NCBI RefSeq assembly: GCF_004217545.1
Contig: NZ_SHKY01000001.1
Location: 6,634,001-6,698,000, forward strand
DNA from: Krasilnikovia cinnamomea
GTDB taxonomy: Bacteria; Actinomycetota; Actinomycetes; Mycobacteriales; Micromonosporaceae
DNA length: 64,000 nt
Direction of reading: 5' to 3'
Shown: in pieces, positions 50,467 through 59,041 of the stretch
Position numbering within the stretch: position 1 is the stretch's first letter
How the letters are laid out: every line of letters begins with the position of its first letter
Notes under the pieces: generated by a model
What the model saw: the letters and a program-made list of their open reading frames with translations, nothing else
Told to the model about the DNA's origin: nothing
The model's database searches: none
Position numbers and translations under genes: made by a program

Positions 50467-50979
50467 ATGGCGAAGGAACTGCGGCGCGCCCCGGGACCGC
50501 CGGAGCGTCCCGCGCCGAGCGGGCTGGACGATCTCGACCGGCGTCTCGTCGCGCTGCTCGCCGAGGACGCGCGGGCGGCCAACGCCACCCTCGCGGCCGA
50601 ACTCGGCGTCGCCCCGTCCACCTGCCTGACCCGGCTGCGGTCGCTGCGCGAGCGGGGTGTGCTGCGCGGCTTCCACGCCGACGTCGACCTCGCCCGGGTG
50701 GGGCTGCCGATCCAGGCGATGGTGTCGGTGCGGCTCGCCGTGCACCACCGCGACCGGGTGGCCGCGTTCCGCGCCGCGGCGCCGGGGCTGCCGGGTGTTG
50801 TCGCGGTCTACCACGTCACGGGGCAGGTCGACTACCTGCTGCACGTGGCGGTCGCCGACCCGGACGCGCTGCGCGACTTCGTGGTGGACCACGTGCTGAG
50901 CCGTCCCGAGGTCGCGCACGCCGAGACCAGCCTGATCTTCGAACACGTACGGGGCACGGCGGTGGGCCCGCCCGGCTGA
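50467..50979 (+). CDS. Lrp/AsnC-family transcriptional regulator
   Basis: A 170-residue regulator with an N-terminal helix-turn-helix (LDRRLVALLAEDARAANATL, AAELGVAPSTCLTRLRSL) and a C-terminal RAM effector domain (VSVRLAVHHRDRVAAF, VVAVYHVTGQVDYLLHVAV). GGGGAGG lies 5 bp before ATG 50467; a GTG at 50461 is in frame but too close to the RBS. It probably controls the divergent sulfur amino acid enzyme and itself. Confidence 0.9.
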   Translation: MAKELRRAPGPPERPAPSGLDDLDRRLVALLAEDARAANATLAAELGVAPSTCLTRLRSLRERGVLRGFHADVDLARVGLPIQAMVSVRLAVHHRDRVAAFRAAAPGLPGVVAVYHVTGQVDYLLHVAVADPDALRDFVVDHVLSRPEVAHAETSLIFEHVRGTAVGPPG

Positions 50980-50983
50980 CCGC

Positions 50984-51589
50984 TCAGGCCGGGACGAGCA
51001 GGGCGACCAGGAACTCCGCGTCCGGGGTGAACGGACGCAGGTCCCAGGTGCTCAGCAACAGTTCGGGACGCAGACCCGCCGCCGCGGCGTCCGCCAGGAA
51101 GTCGTCGAACGCGTAACCGCGCCCGGTGCCGAAGCCGACCACCACCCGAGCGTCCGCGCGCAGGTGCCCGGCGAGGCGGCGCAGGATCTCCACCCGGGTG
51201 GCCGGGGCCACGAACGTCATCACGTTGCCCGCGCACACGACGACGTCGAAGCCGTCCGGGATCCCGGCGCCCGGCAGGTCCAGCTCGGCCAGGTCACCGA
51301 CCAGCCAGCGCGGTCCCGGATGTTCCGCCTGGGCCGCGGCGATCAGGTCGGGGTCCAGGTCCACGCCGACGACGTCGTGTCCGGCCGCCGCCAGGATGCC
51401 GCCGACCCGGCCGGTGCCGCAGCCGGCGTCGAGGATCCGGGCGCCGCGCGGCACCATCGCGTCGATCATGCGGGCCTCGCCCGCCAGGTCGGCGCCGGCC
51501 GCGGCCAGGTCCCGGAACCGCTTGATGTACCACTGGGAGTGGCCGGGGTTCTCGGCGATCTGGCGCAGCCAGAGGTTCTCCTCGGTCAT
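50984..51589 (-). CDS. Class I SAM-dependent methyltransferase
   Basis: A 201-residue methyltransferase: SAM motif I ILDAGCGTGRVGGIL near residue 54, an acidic second strand DVVGVDLDPDLI, GDLAELDLP and FDVVVCAGNVMTF. Substrate unknown; the family includes small-molecule and tellurite-resistance-like enzymes. It is coupled to the upstream AhpD-like gene by a TAATG overlap and so belongs to the tail of the nar region. It converges on the Lrp gene, with 4 bp between stops. Confidence 0.85.
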   Translation of the reverse strand: MTEENLWLRQIAENPGHSQWYIKRFRDLAAAGADLAGEARMIDAMVPRGARILDAGCGTGRVGGILAAAGHDVVGVDLDPDLIAAAQAEHPGPRWLVGDLAELDLPGAGIPDGFDVVVCAGNVMTFVAPATRVEILRRLAGHLRADARVVVGFGTGRGYAFDDFLADAAAAGLRPELLLSTWDLRPFTPDAEFLVALLVPA

Positions 51590-51906
51590 TACGGGGCCTC
51601 GGCGACTTCCTCGATCCAGCCCAGCGCGGCGATCGCGGTGGGGAAGCCGCACGTGGTGATCGCCCCGAGCGCGACCGCGCGTACCTCGTCGAGGCCGGCG
51701 CCGGCCTGCAGCGCCTTGCGTACGTTGGATTTCACCGCACCCTGGGCCTGCGCGCCGATCGCCATCGCGAGCTTGAGCAGCCGGTCGGTGCGCTCGTCGA
51801 AGGGGGTGCGCTCGCGCACCGCCTGCGCGACCGCGCCCTGCGCCTCGGCGACCTCCGGGAACTGGGCCAGGAATTTGGTGTAGATGCTGGGCAGGTAGTC
51901 GGACAT
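51589..51906 (-). CDS. AhpD-like carboxymuconolactone decarboxylase family protein, no CxxC
   Basis: A 105-residue all-helical protein of the CMD/AhpD fold (LLKLAMAIGAQAQGAVKSNVRKA; AGLDEVRAVALGAITTCGFPTA). The CxxC peroxidatic pair that AhpD places before the Arg/His-rich helix is replaced by Ala-Gln-Ala-Gln; only one Cys (TTCGF) remains. It therefore cannot work as an AhpD-type disulfide reductase. Related Cys-poor CMD proteins occur in sulfur and nitrogen metabolism clusters. It lies 70 bp after narI and is coupled to the methyltransferase. Confidence 0.8.
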   Translation of the reverse strand: MSDYLPSIYTKFLAQFPEVAEAQGAVAQAVRERTPFDERTDRLLKLAMAIGAQAQGAVKSNVRKALQAGAGLDEVRAVALGAITTCGFPTAIAALGWIEEVAEAP

Positions 51907-51976
51907 TAGCCCTCCGCCGCATGATCGGTTCGACGTCTTCACCGTAGCCAGCGTCGGGGTGCGGCGGGCCGGGAAC

Positions 51977-52723
51977 TCAGTGGTGCGCGCCGACACCCCG
52001 GCGGCCGGTGTCGCGCACGACGGCGGGCGGCGGCTGCGGCGCGGGCGCGGCGCCCCGGCGGGCGCGGTAGACCACGTACGGCCGCCACAGGTACGCCAGC
52101 GGCGCGGACCACACGTGCACGAGCCGGGTGAACGGCCACAGCGCGAGGAACAGGAACCCGCCGATCGCGTGCAGCTGGTACACCAGCGGCGCGGAGGTCA
52201 TCAGCTCGGTGTGCGGCTGGAGCCAGAAGATCCCCCGGAACCAGACCGCGATCGTCTCCCGGTAGTCGTAGCCGTCGCCGAGCAGGTTGGTGGCGACCGT
52301 GGCGGTCATGCCGAGCGCGACCATGGCGGCCAGGGCGGCGTAGAGCACCTTGTCGGTCGCGGTGGTGACCCGCCGGACCCGGCCGTTGACGAACCGGCGG
52401 GCGATCAGCAGCGCCAGCCCGGCGACCAGCATCGTCCCGGTCACGGTGCCGCCCCACACCGCGGTGGTGTGGTAGACGTGCTCGCTGATCCCGATCTTCT
52501 CGGTCAGAGCTGCCGGGACCAGCAGGCCCATGGCGTGCCCGCCGATCACCCCGAACGCGCCGAGGTGGAACAGCGGCGCACCCCAGCGCAGGATCCGGCT
52601 CTCCAGCAACTGGCTGGTGTGGCTGGTCCAGCCGAACTGGTCGTGCCGCCACCGCCACACGTGCCCGCCGACGAAGACGCCGAGGCAGAAGTACGGCAGG
52701 ACGATCCAGATGAGCGTGTTCAT
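51977..52723 (-). CDS. narI: Respiratory nitrate reductase gamma subunit
   Basis: A 248-residue cytochrome b-type membrane subunit with five hydrophobic helices starting at TLIWIVLPYFCLGVFVGG. Heme-ligand histidines are expected in PLFHLGAFGVIGGHAMG and in YQLHAIGGF/TRLVHVW. It takes electrons from quinol and passes them through NarH to NarG. Its ATG overlaps the narJ stop (ATGA). The Pro/Arg-rich C-terminal tail (about 25 residues) is cytoplasmic and not conserved. Confidence 0.95.
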   Translation of the reverse strand: MNTLIWIVLPYFCLGVFVGGHVWRWRHDQFGWTSHTSQLLESRILRWGAPLFHLGAFGVIGGHAMGLLVPAALTEKIGISEHVYHTTAVWGGTVTGTMLVAGLALLIARRFVNGRVRRVTTATDKVLYAALAAMVALGMTATVATNLLGDGYDYRETIAVWFRGIFWLQPHTELMTSAPLVYQLHAIGGFLFLALWPFTRLVHVWSAPLAYLWRPYVVYRARRGAAPAPQPPPAVVRDTGRRGVGAHH

Positions 52724-53403
52724 CGGGTGGCCTCCGGCGCAGAGCAGGCGGGATAGGGAGCGAGGACATCGCCGCCGGAGTCGGGGCCGTAGCCGAGCGC
52801 GTCCAGTCCGACGGTCTCCACGGGTGGGCCGTCGATGGCGAGGGCGGCGACGGCGTCGCGGTCGGCCTCGGTGAGCGGGGGCAGCACGGCCGCGACCGCG
52901 TCCAGCAGCAGCCGGTACGGGGTGCCCGCCCCGGTCAGCGCGGCACGCAGCAGTTCGATGCCCTGCCGGTGCTGGCGCAGCGGTGCCTCCCCGTCACCGG
53001 GCCCCACCGTGGCGGCGAACTCCAGCACCACCGGCAGCAGGTCGGGCAGCTCCCCGCCGGCCAGTCGCAGCCCGTGCGCCCGGTACCGCTGCTTGAGCAT
53101 CAGCAGCGCCAGCCCCCGGCGGCGCGTGTCGCCGTGCAGGTAGTAGGTGAGGTACAGCCCCGAGCGGCGGCGCAGGTCGAACGTCTGAACGTAGTGCCGC
53201 TGCACCTCGATCGGCGGCGTGGCCAGCACCCAGTCCAGGAACTCGCCCACGTCCTGCCGAACGTCGTCGTGCGCGATGTCCGCGGCGGCCGCGCGCAGCT
53301 GCGGTCCCGCGTCCAGCAGCTCGCGGTCGGGGTAGGTGAGCAGCAGCGACACGAGCTGGAAGATCCGAGCGCGGTCGGCGGGGGAAGCGGTGCAGGCGGT
53401 CAT
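52720..53403 (-). CDS. narJ: Nitrate reductase molybdenum cofactor assembly chaperone
   Basis: A 227-residue cytosolic chaperone of the NarJ/TorD family: FQLVSLLLTYPDRELL, VQTFDLRRRSGLYLTYYLHGDTRRRG and the C-terminal DALGYGPDS. It is required for cofactor insertion into NarG before membrane docking. ATGA overlaps with narH upstream and narI downstream keep the operon tightly coupled. Confidence 0.95.
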   Translation of the reverse strand: MTACTASPADRARIFQLVSLLLTYPDRELLDAGPQLRAAAADIAHDDVRQDVGEFLDWVLATPPIEVQRHYVQTFDLRRRSGLYLTYYLHGDTRRRGLALLMLKQRYRAHGLRLAGGELPDLLPVVLEFAATVGPGDGEAPLRQHRQGIELLRAALTGAGTPYRLLLDAVAAVLPPLTEADRDAVAALAIDGPPVETVGLDALGYGPDSGGDVLAPYPACSAPEATR

Positions 53404-55016
53404 GGCGTACCTCCCACGGGGTTGATGGTCAGGCCGCGCCGGCCGTCGGGGCGCTTGTTGAACAGGCCCGGCCGTCCCGGGTGGACCTGCTCGCCGCCGA
53501 CCAGGTGGAAACTCTCCACCGTGGCCCTCTCGTTCATGCCGGGGCCACCCTCGCAGTCCAGGGAGCATCCGGCCTGGGTGGCCTGGGCCTCCAGGGCGGC
53601 CGCGTCCTTGTGGTGCGCCGCCGGGATGACGTAGCGCTCGTCGTACTTGGCGATGGCCAGCAGCCGGTACATCGACTCGACCTGCGCGGCGCTCATCCCG
53701 ATCCCGTCGAGCAGTTCCCGCGCGACGGTCCCGTCCAGGGTGCGGGCCCGCATGTAGGAGCGCATGGCGGCCAGTTTCATCAGTACGCCCGCGACGGCCT
53801 CGGCGTCACCGGCGGTGAACAGCTCCGCCAGGTACTCCACCGGGATGCGCAGCTCGCGGATGGTGTGGAAGACGTCGTCGGCGTCGGTGTCGTCGCGGCC
53901 CGCCGCGCCGACCGCGTCCAGCACGGGCGACAGCGGCGGCACGTACCAGACCATCGGCAGGGTGCGGTACTCCGGGTGCAGCGGCAGCGCGATCCTGTAC
54001 TCGCTGATCAGCCGCCACACCGGCGAGCGCCCGGCCGCGTCGAGCCACTCCTCGGGCAGCCCCGAGTCGCGGGCGGCCTGCTGGACCTGCGGGTCGTGCG
54101 GGTCGAGGAACACCGCGCGCTGCGCGTCCAGCAGGTCCTTCTCATCGGGTACGGACGCGGCGGCCAGCACCGCGTCCTCGTCGTACAGGACGATGCCGAT
54201 GTAGCGCAGCCGCCCCACGCACGTCTCCGAGCAGATAGTCGGCTGCCCGGCCTCGATGCGCGGGAAGCAGAACGTGCACTTCTCCGCCTTGCCGGTGGCG
54301 TGGTTGACGTACACCTTCTTGTACGGGCACGCCGACACGCACATCCGCCAGCCCCGGCACCGGTCCTGGTCGACCAGCACGATGCCGTCCTCTTCGCGCT
54401 TGTACATGGCCCCGGACGGGCAGGCCGACACGCACGCCGGGTTGAGGCAGTGCTCGCAGATGCGCGGCAGGTGGAACATGAACGTCTTCTCGAACTCGAA
54501 CTTCACCCGCGCGGCCGCCTCGGCGGGCATGCGGGCGATGTTCGGGTCGGTGCCCGCGTGCTCGTGCGCCCCGCCGAGGCTGTCCTCCCAGTTGGCACCC
54601 CAGGCGAGCGCCATCGGCTCGCCGGTCAGCGCCGAGTGGGGCCGCTTCACCGGGGTGTCCTTCAGGCCTGCGGGCGCGTTGACGAGGATGTCCTTGTCGA
54701 ACGTGGCGGGCTCGTAGTAGTCGTCCAATGTGGGCAGATCCGGGTTGGCGAAGATCCGGGTGAGCCGCTTGAGGCGGCCACCGGAACGCAGCGTCAGCCG
54801 CCCCTTCGCATCGAGTTTCCAGCCGCCGTGCCAGCGGTCCTGGTCCTCGTAGTGCTTCGGGTAGCCGATGCCTGGTTTGGTCTCGACGTTGTTGAACCAG
54901 ACGTACTCGGTGCCCTCCCGGTTGGTCCAGGTCTGCTTGCACGTCACCGAGCAGGTGTGGCAGCCGATGCACTTGTCGAGGTTCATCACCATGGCGACCT
55001 GCGCGCGGATACGCAT
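53400..55016 (-). CDS. narH: Respiratory nitrate reductase beta subunit
   Basis: A 538-residue iron-sulfur protein. Four cysteine clusters are visible: CIGCHTCSVTC near residue 16, CEHCLNPACVSACP, CRGWRMCVSACPYKK (Trp replaces one Cys, as in the family's 3Fe-4S site), and CTFCFPR then ICSETC. It relays electrons from NarI to NarG on the cytoplasmic side. The start overlaps the narG stop by one base (TGATG) and the stop overlaps narJ (ATGA). Confidence 0.96.
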   Translation of the reverse strand: MRIRAQVAMVMNLDKCIGCHTCSVTCKQTWTNREGTEYVWFNNVETKPGIGYPKHYEDQDRWHGGWKLDAKGRLTLRSGGRLKRLTRIFANPDLPTLDDYYEPATFDKDILVNAPAGLKDTPVKRPHSALTGEPMALAWGANWEDSLGGAHEHAGTDPNIARMPAEAAARVKFEFEKTFMFHLPRICEHCLNPACVSACPSGAMYKREEDGIVLVDQDRCRGWRMCVSACPYKKVYVNHATGKAEKCTFCFPRIEAGQPTICSETCVGRLRYIGIVLYDEDAVLAAASVPDEKDLLDAQRAVFLDPHDPQVQQAARDSGLPEEWLDAAGRSPVWRLISEYRIALPLHPEYRTLPMVWYVPPLSPVLDAVGAAGRDDTDADDVFHTIRELRIPVEYLAELFTAGDAEAVAGVLMKLAAMRSYMRARTLDGTVARELLDGIGMSAAQVESMYRLLAIAKYDERYVIPAAHHKDAAALEAQATQAGCSLDCEGGPGMNERATVESFHLVGGEQVHPGRPGLFNKRPDGRRGLTINPVGGTP

Positions 55017-58000
55017 CAGTACTCCACCTCCTGCGTACGGCGGCGGATCACGGTGATCTCGTCGCGCTGGCTGCCGATCGGGCCGTAGTAGTTGAACGCG
55101 TACGTGAACTGGGCGTGGCCGCCCGCCAAATGGGTCGGCTTGATCAGCAGGCGGGTCATCGAGTTGTGGTAGCCGCCACGGCGGCCGCTCTTCTCCGCCT
55201 TCGGGACGTTCACCGTGCGCTCGGGGGAGTGGTACTGGAACACCGTGCCCTCGGGCATGCGGTGGCTGACCACGGCGCGGGCCACGATGACGCCGTTGCG
55301 GTTGTGCGCCTCGATCCAGTCGTTGTCGGCGACGCCGATCTTCGTGGCGTCCTCGACGCTCATCCAGACCACCGGGCCGCCCCGCGACAGCGCCAGCATC
55401 AGCTCGTTGTCGTGGTACATCGAGTGGATCGACCACTTGGCATGCGGGGTCAGGAACCGTACGGTCAGCCCGCCGTCGACCAGCTCGCCCGGCTGGCCGA
55501 AGTGCCGTGCCATGTTCAGCGGCGGCCGGAACGCGGGCAGCTGCTCGCCCAGCTCTGCCACCCAGTCGTGCTCCACGAAGAAGTGCTGGCGTCCGGTGAC
55601 GGTGTGCCACGGCTTGAGCCGCTCCACATTGAGCGTGAACGGCGAGTACCGGCGCCCGCCCTTCTCCGACCCGGACCATTCCGGGCTGGTGAACACCGGC
55701 TGCGGCGCGTCCTGCGTGTCCGGGTACGTGATCTGGTCGGTCTCGTGCCCGGCGATCAGGTCGGCGAACGGCTGCCCCGTACGCTGCTCCAGCGCGGCGA
55801 AGCCCGCCGCGGCGACCCGGCCGTTGGTGGTGCCGGACAGCGCGAGGATCGCCTCGCACATCCGGTCGGCGGTGGCGATCGACGGCCGCCCGGCGCACGG
55901 CCCGTCGGTGATCACGCCGTTCTGGTGCCGCAGGTACTCGATCTCCGGGGTGACGTCCACCGTGATCGCCTTGGTGGTGGTGCCGAGCGTGTCGAGCAGC
56001 GGGCCGACCGCGCGCATCTTCGCGCCGATCAGCGTGTAGTCGCGCTCGATCTCGACCAGCTTCGGCATGGTCTTTCCCGGCTCCGGCGCGCACTCGCCCG
56101 TCCGGTAGTCGCGCACCCGGCCGCCGGGCATGGCCAGCTCGTCCGGGGTGTCGTGCTGCAGCGGCGCGGCCAGCACGTCGCGGCGCACCCCGAGGTGGGT
56201 CATGGCGAGCGCGCTGACCTTGTCGGCCAGGGCCAGGAACGTGTCGTAGTCGGTGTGCGCGTCGCCGGGCGGCTCGACCGCCGGGCTGAACGAGTGCACG
56301 AACGGGTGCATGTCCGTGGTGGAGATGTCGTGCTTCTCGTACCAGGTGGCGGCGGGCAGCACGAGGTCGGCGTGCAGGCCGGTGTTGGTCATCCGGAAGT
56401 CCAGCGCGGTGAGCAGGTCGAGCTTGCCGATCGGCGCCTCGTCGCGCCACACCACGTCGCGCGGCCGGTGGTCCGGGTCGCACTCCTGCGCGGTGGCGGA
56501 CGAGTCGACGCCGAGCAGGTGCCGCATGAAGTACTCGTTGCCCTTGCCGGAGGAGCCGAGCAGGTTGGCCCGCCACAGCGTGAGGCAGCGCGGGAAGTTC
56601 GCCGGGTCGTCCGGGTCCTCCGCGACACCCTTGAGCGTGCCGGCCTTCAGTTCGGCCACGATGTGCTCGGCGACGGTGCGTCCGGCCGCGGCGGCCTCAT
56701 CAGTCAGATCCAGGGGGTTGCGGTTGAACGCCGGGTGCCCCGGGCTCCAGCCCATCCGCTGCGCGGCCGCGACGGTGTCGGCGAACGACATCCCGGCGAA
56801 CCGTCCCGTGCCCAGCGGGGAGGACAGCTCGTCGGCCGGCACCCGCTCGTAGCGCCACTGGTCGGTGTGCAGGTACCAGAAAGGGGTGCTGGCCTGGTGC
56901 CGGGTCGGGCGCTGCCAGTCGAACGCGAACGACAGGTGCTGCTGCCCGGTGACCGGCCGCGCCTTCTCCTGCCCGACGTAGTGCGCCCAGCCGCCGCCGT
57001 TGACCCCCTGGCAGCCGGTCAGCGTGACCAGCGAGATGAACGCCCGGTAGGTCATGTCGGAGTGGAACCACTGGTTCGCGCCCGCACCCAGCACGATCAG
57101 CGAGCGGCCCTTGCTGCGCTCGGCGTTGCGGGCGAACTCCCGGCCGATCCGCGCGGCCAACGCCGCCGGTACGCCGGTGATCCGCTCCTGCCAGGCCGGG
57201 GTGTTCGGGGAGTCCGCGTCGTCGTAGCCGGTCGGCCAGTCGCCGGGCAGATCACCGCGGCGCACCCCGTACTGGGCCAAGAGCAGGTCGAAGACGGAGG
57301 TGACCAGGTGCCCGTTGAGGTGCACGACGGGCACGCCGCGGCGGATCGTGGCGCCGCCCTCGGTGTCGCCGACGTCGAAGCGGGCCAGGTCGACTTCGAG
57401 GTTCTCGTCGGCGCGGTCCAGCAGGCCCAGCGCGGGGATCACGTCGCCGAGGTCGAGGTTCCAGCGGCCCGGCTCGCCGTACCGGAAGCCCAGCGAACCG
57501 TTGGGCACGACCGGCAGGCCGGTGCGCTCGTCGATCAGGACCGTCTTGTGTGTCCCGTCGTCCGCGCCCAGGTCCGCGGCGGTGAGGAACCGGTCCGCCG
57601 CCCACCCGCCGTCGGCGGTCTCCCGCAGCGTGACCAGGAACGGCAGGTCGGTGTACTTGCGCACGTAGTCGAGGAAGTACGGCACCTCGCGGTCGCGGAA
57701 GAACTCGGTGAGCACCACATGGCCCATCGCCATCGCCAGGGCGCCGTCCGTGCCGGGGTGCGGGGCCAGCCAGTCGTCGGCGAACTTCACGTTGTCCGCG
57801 TAGTCCGGGCTCACCGCCACCACCTTGGTGCCCCGGTAGCGGGCCTCGGCCAGGAAGTGCGCGTCCGGGGTGCGGGTCACCGGGATGTTGGAACCCCACA
57901 TCATCAGGTACGTCGCGTTCCACCAGTCGCCGGCCTCGGGCACGTCGGTCTGGTCGCCCCAGATCTGCGGCGAGGCGATCGGCAGGTCGGCGTACCAGTC

Positions 58001-58708
58001 GTAGAAGCTCAGCAGCGTGCCGCCGAGCAGCGAGTGGTAGCGGGTGCCCGCCGCGAACGACGCCATCGACATCGCCGGGATCGGCGAGAACCCGACGACC
58101 CGGTCCGGGCCGTACGTCTTGGTGGTGTACACGTGCGCGGCCGCCATCATGGTGATCGCCTCGTCCCAGTCGGCGCGCACGAAACCGCCGCGCCCCCGCT
58201 GCGACTTGTACGCCCGCGCCTTCAGCGGGTTCTCCACGATCTCCGCCCAGGCCAGTACGGGATCGCCCAGGCGCTCGTGCGCCTCCCGGAACATCTCCGC
58301 CAGCACGCCGCGGATGTAGGGGTGGCGCACCCGCGACGGCGAATACTCGTACCAGGAGAAGGAGGCGCCGCGGGGGCAGCCGCGCGGCTCGTAGTCCGGC
58401 GAGTCCGGGCCGGTGGTGGGGTAGTCGGTGGCCTGGTGCTCCCAGGTGATCAGCCCGTCCTTGACGAAGACGTTCCACGAGCAGGAGCCCGTGCAGTTGA
58501 CCCCGTGGGTGGAGCGGACCACCCGGTCGTAGCGCCACCGGTCGCGGTAGAACGCCTCCCACCCGCCGTCACCGACCTGGTGCAGCGTGCGGCCGTGGTC
58601 GCCGACGGTCTCCCTGGTCAGGAAGCGGCGGGCGGCCAGCAGCGGCGCGGTACCGCGAACCTGGTCGGTGGCGGGCGCGGCGACCGGGGGGTGGCGGTGC
58701 GGTGACAC
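55016..58708 (-). CDS. narG: Respiratory nitrate reductase alpha subunit
   Basis: A 1230-residue molybdenum bis-MGD enzyme, normal length for NarG. The FS0 cluster ligands HGVNCTGSCSWNVF are near residue 70, with CPRGASFSW after them; TDVPEAGDWW and SNIPVTRTPDAHF give the Mo-proximal Asp region. No twin-arginine signal, so the active site faces the cytoplasm. It reduces nitrate to nitrite. GTG 58708 has GAGGAG 6 bp upstream. It heads narGHJI; a DevR/DosR-like palindrome lies about 130 bp upstream. Confidence 0.96.
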   Translation of the reverse strand: MSPHRHPPVAAPATDQVRGTAPLLAARRFLTRETVGDHGRTLHQVGDGGWEAFYRDRWRYDRVVRSTHGVNCTGSCSWNVFVKDGLITWEHQATDYPTTGPDSPDYEPRGCPRGASFSWYEYSPSRVRHPYIRGVLAEMFREAHERLGDPVLAWAEIVENPLKARAYKSQRGRGGFVRADWDEAITMMAAAHVYTTKTYGPDRVVGFSPIPAMSMASFAAGTRYHSLLGGTLLSFYDWYADLPIASPQIWGDQTDVPEAGDWWNATYLMMWGSNIPVTRTPDAHFLAEARYRGTKVVAVSPDYADNVKFADDWLAPHPGTDGALAMAMGHVVLTEFFRDREVPYFLDYVRKYTDLPFLVTLRETADGGWAADRFLTAADLGADDGTHKTVLIDERTGLPVVPNGSLGFRYGEPGRWNLDLGDVIPALGLLDRADENLEVDLARFDVGDTEGGATIRRGVPVVHLNGHLVTSVFDLLLAQYGVRRGDLPGDWPTGYDDADSPNTPAWQERITGVPAALAARIGREFARNAERSKGRSLIVLGAGANQWFHSDMTYRAFISLVTLTGCQGVNGGGWAHYVGQEKARPVTGQQHLSFAFDWQRPTRHQASTPFWYLHTDQWRYERVPADELSSPLGTGRFAGMSFADTVAAAQRMGWSPGHPAFNRNPLDLTDEAAAAGRTVAEHIVAELKAGTLKGVAEDPDDPANFPRCLTLWRANLLGSSGKGNEYFMRHLLGVDSSATAQECDPDHRPRDVVWRDEAPIGKLDLLTALDFRMTNTGLHADLVLPAATWYEKHDISTTDMHPFVHSFSPAVEPPGDAHTDYDTFLALADKVSALAMTHLGVRRDVLAAPLQHDTPDELAMPGGRVRDYRTGECAPEPGKTMPKLVEIERDYTLIGAKMRAVGPLLDTLGTTTKAITVDVTPEIEYLRHQNGVITDGPCAGRPSIATADRMCEAILALSGTTNGRVAAAGFAALEQRTGQPFADLIAGHETDQITYPDTQDAPQPVFTSPEWSGSEKGGRRYSPFTLNVERLKPWHTVTGRQHFFVEHDWVAELGEQLPAFRPPLNMARHFGQPGELVDGGLTVRFLTPHAKWSIHSMYHDNELMLALSRGGPVVWMSVEDATKIGVADNDWIEAHNRNGVIVARAVVSHRMPEGTVFQYHSPERTVNVPKAEKSGRRGGYHNSMTRLLIKPTHLAGGHAQFTYAFNYYGPIGSQRDEITVIRRRTQEVEY

Positions 58709-58831
58709 GGGGGGCTCCTCGGGGCGGTGCACGACGGGCCCGTGCGGGCGTCGGTACCGCGCGGCTGCGGGGTACCTGCCCAAGGTTGCGCAGCACTGAT
58801 CTTTCGACGGGAGGCGGCGGTCCCGAGCTTG

Positions 58832-58849
58832 CCGGGACCAAAGTCCCGG
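58832..58849. promoter_or_regulatory. DevR/DosR-like box between narG and the HtrA-like gene
   Basis: CCGGGACCAAAGTCCCGG is a perfect 7+4+7 dyad whose core GGGAC-CAAA-GTCCC matches the published DevR/DosR hypoxia box (GGGACTWWAGTCCC type), with TTG just before it. It lies 123 bp before the narG GTG. A weaker site (GGGCCTTTGCTTGG, about 58974-58987) lies about 55-70 bp before the HtrA-like start. The rest of the 333-bp divergent region holds no gene. Confidence 0.65.
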
Positions 58850-59041
58850 GGGCGCCCGCGCCGACAGCGCCTCCCGTGATCCGTTCCACAACGGGCCGAG
58901 CCGGCCCACCCGCCGCGCGGCGCGACCCGCTCACCCCTTCGGGAGGATGTCCCGGCCCCCGAACGGGCCTTTGCTTGGGGCGGGGACGCGGTCCGCCGCG
59001 CCTGGTGAACCCCGGCGGCGGCGTTCGAGGAGGTGGGCACG

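Noticed and set aside
53400..56576. narH read as a 1058-codon protein
   Set aside because: The extra 520 N-terminal codons are a shadow of narG; the ATG at 55016, overlapping the narG stop, gives standard-length NarH.
55115..58705. 1196-codon plus-strand frame opposite narG
   Set aside because: Antisense shadow of narG with no motifs; narG has all cofactor ligands on the other strand.
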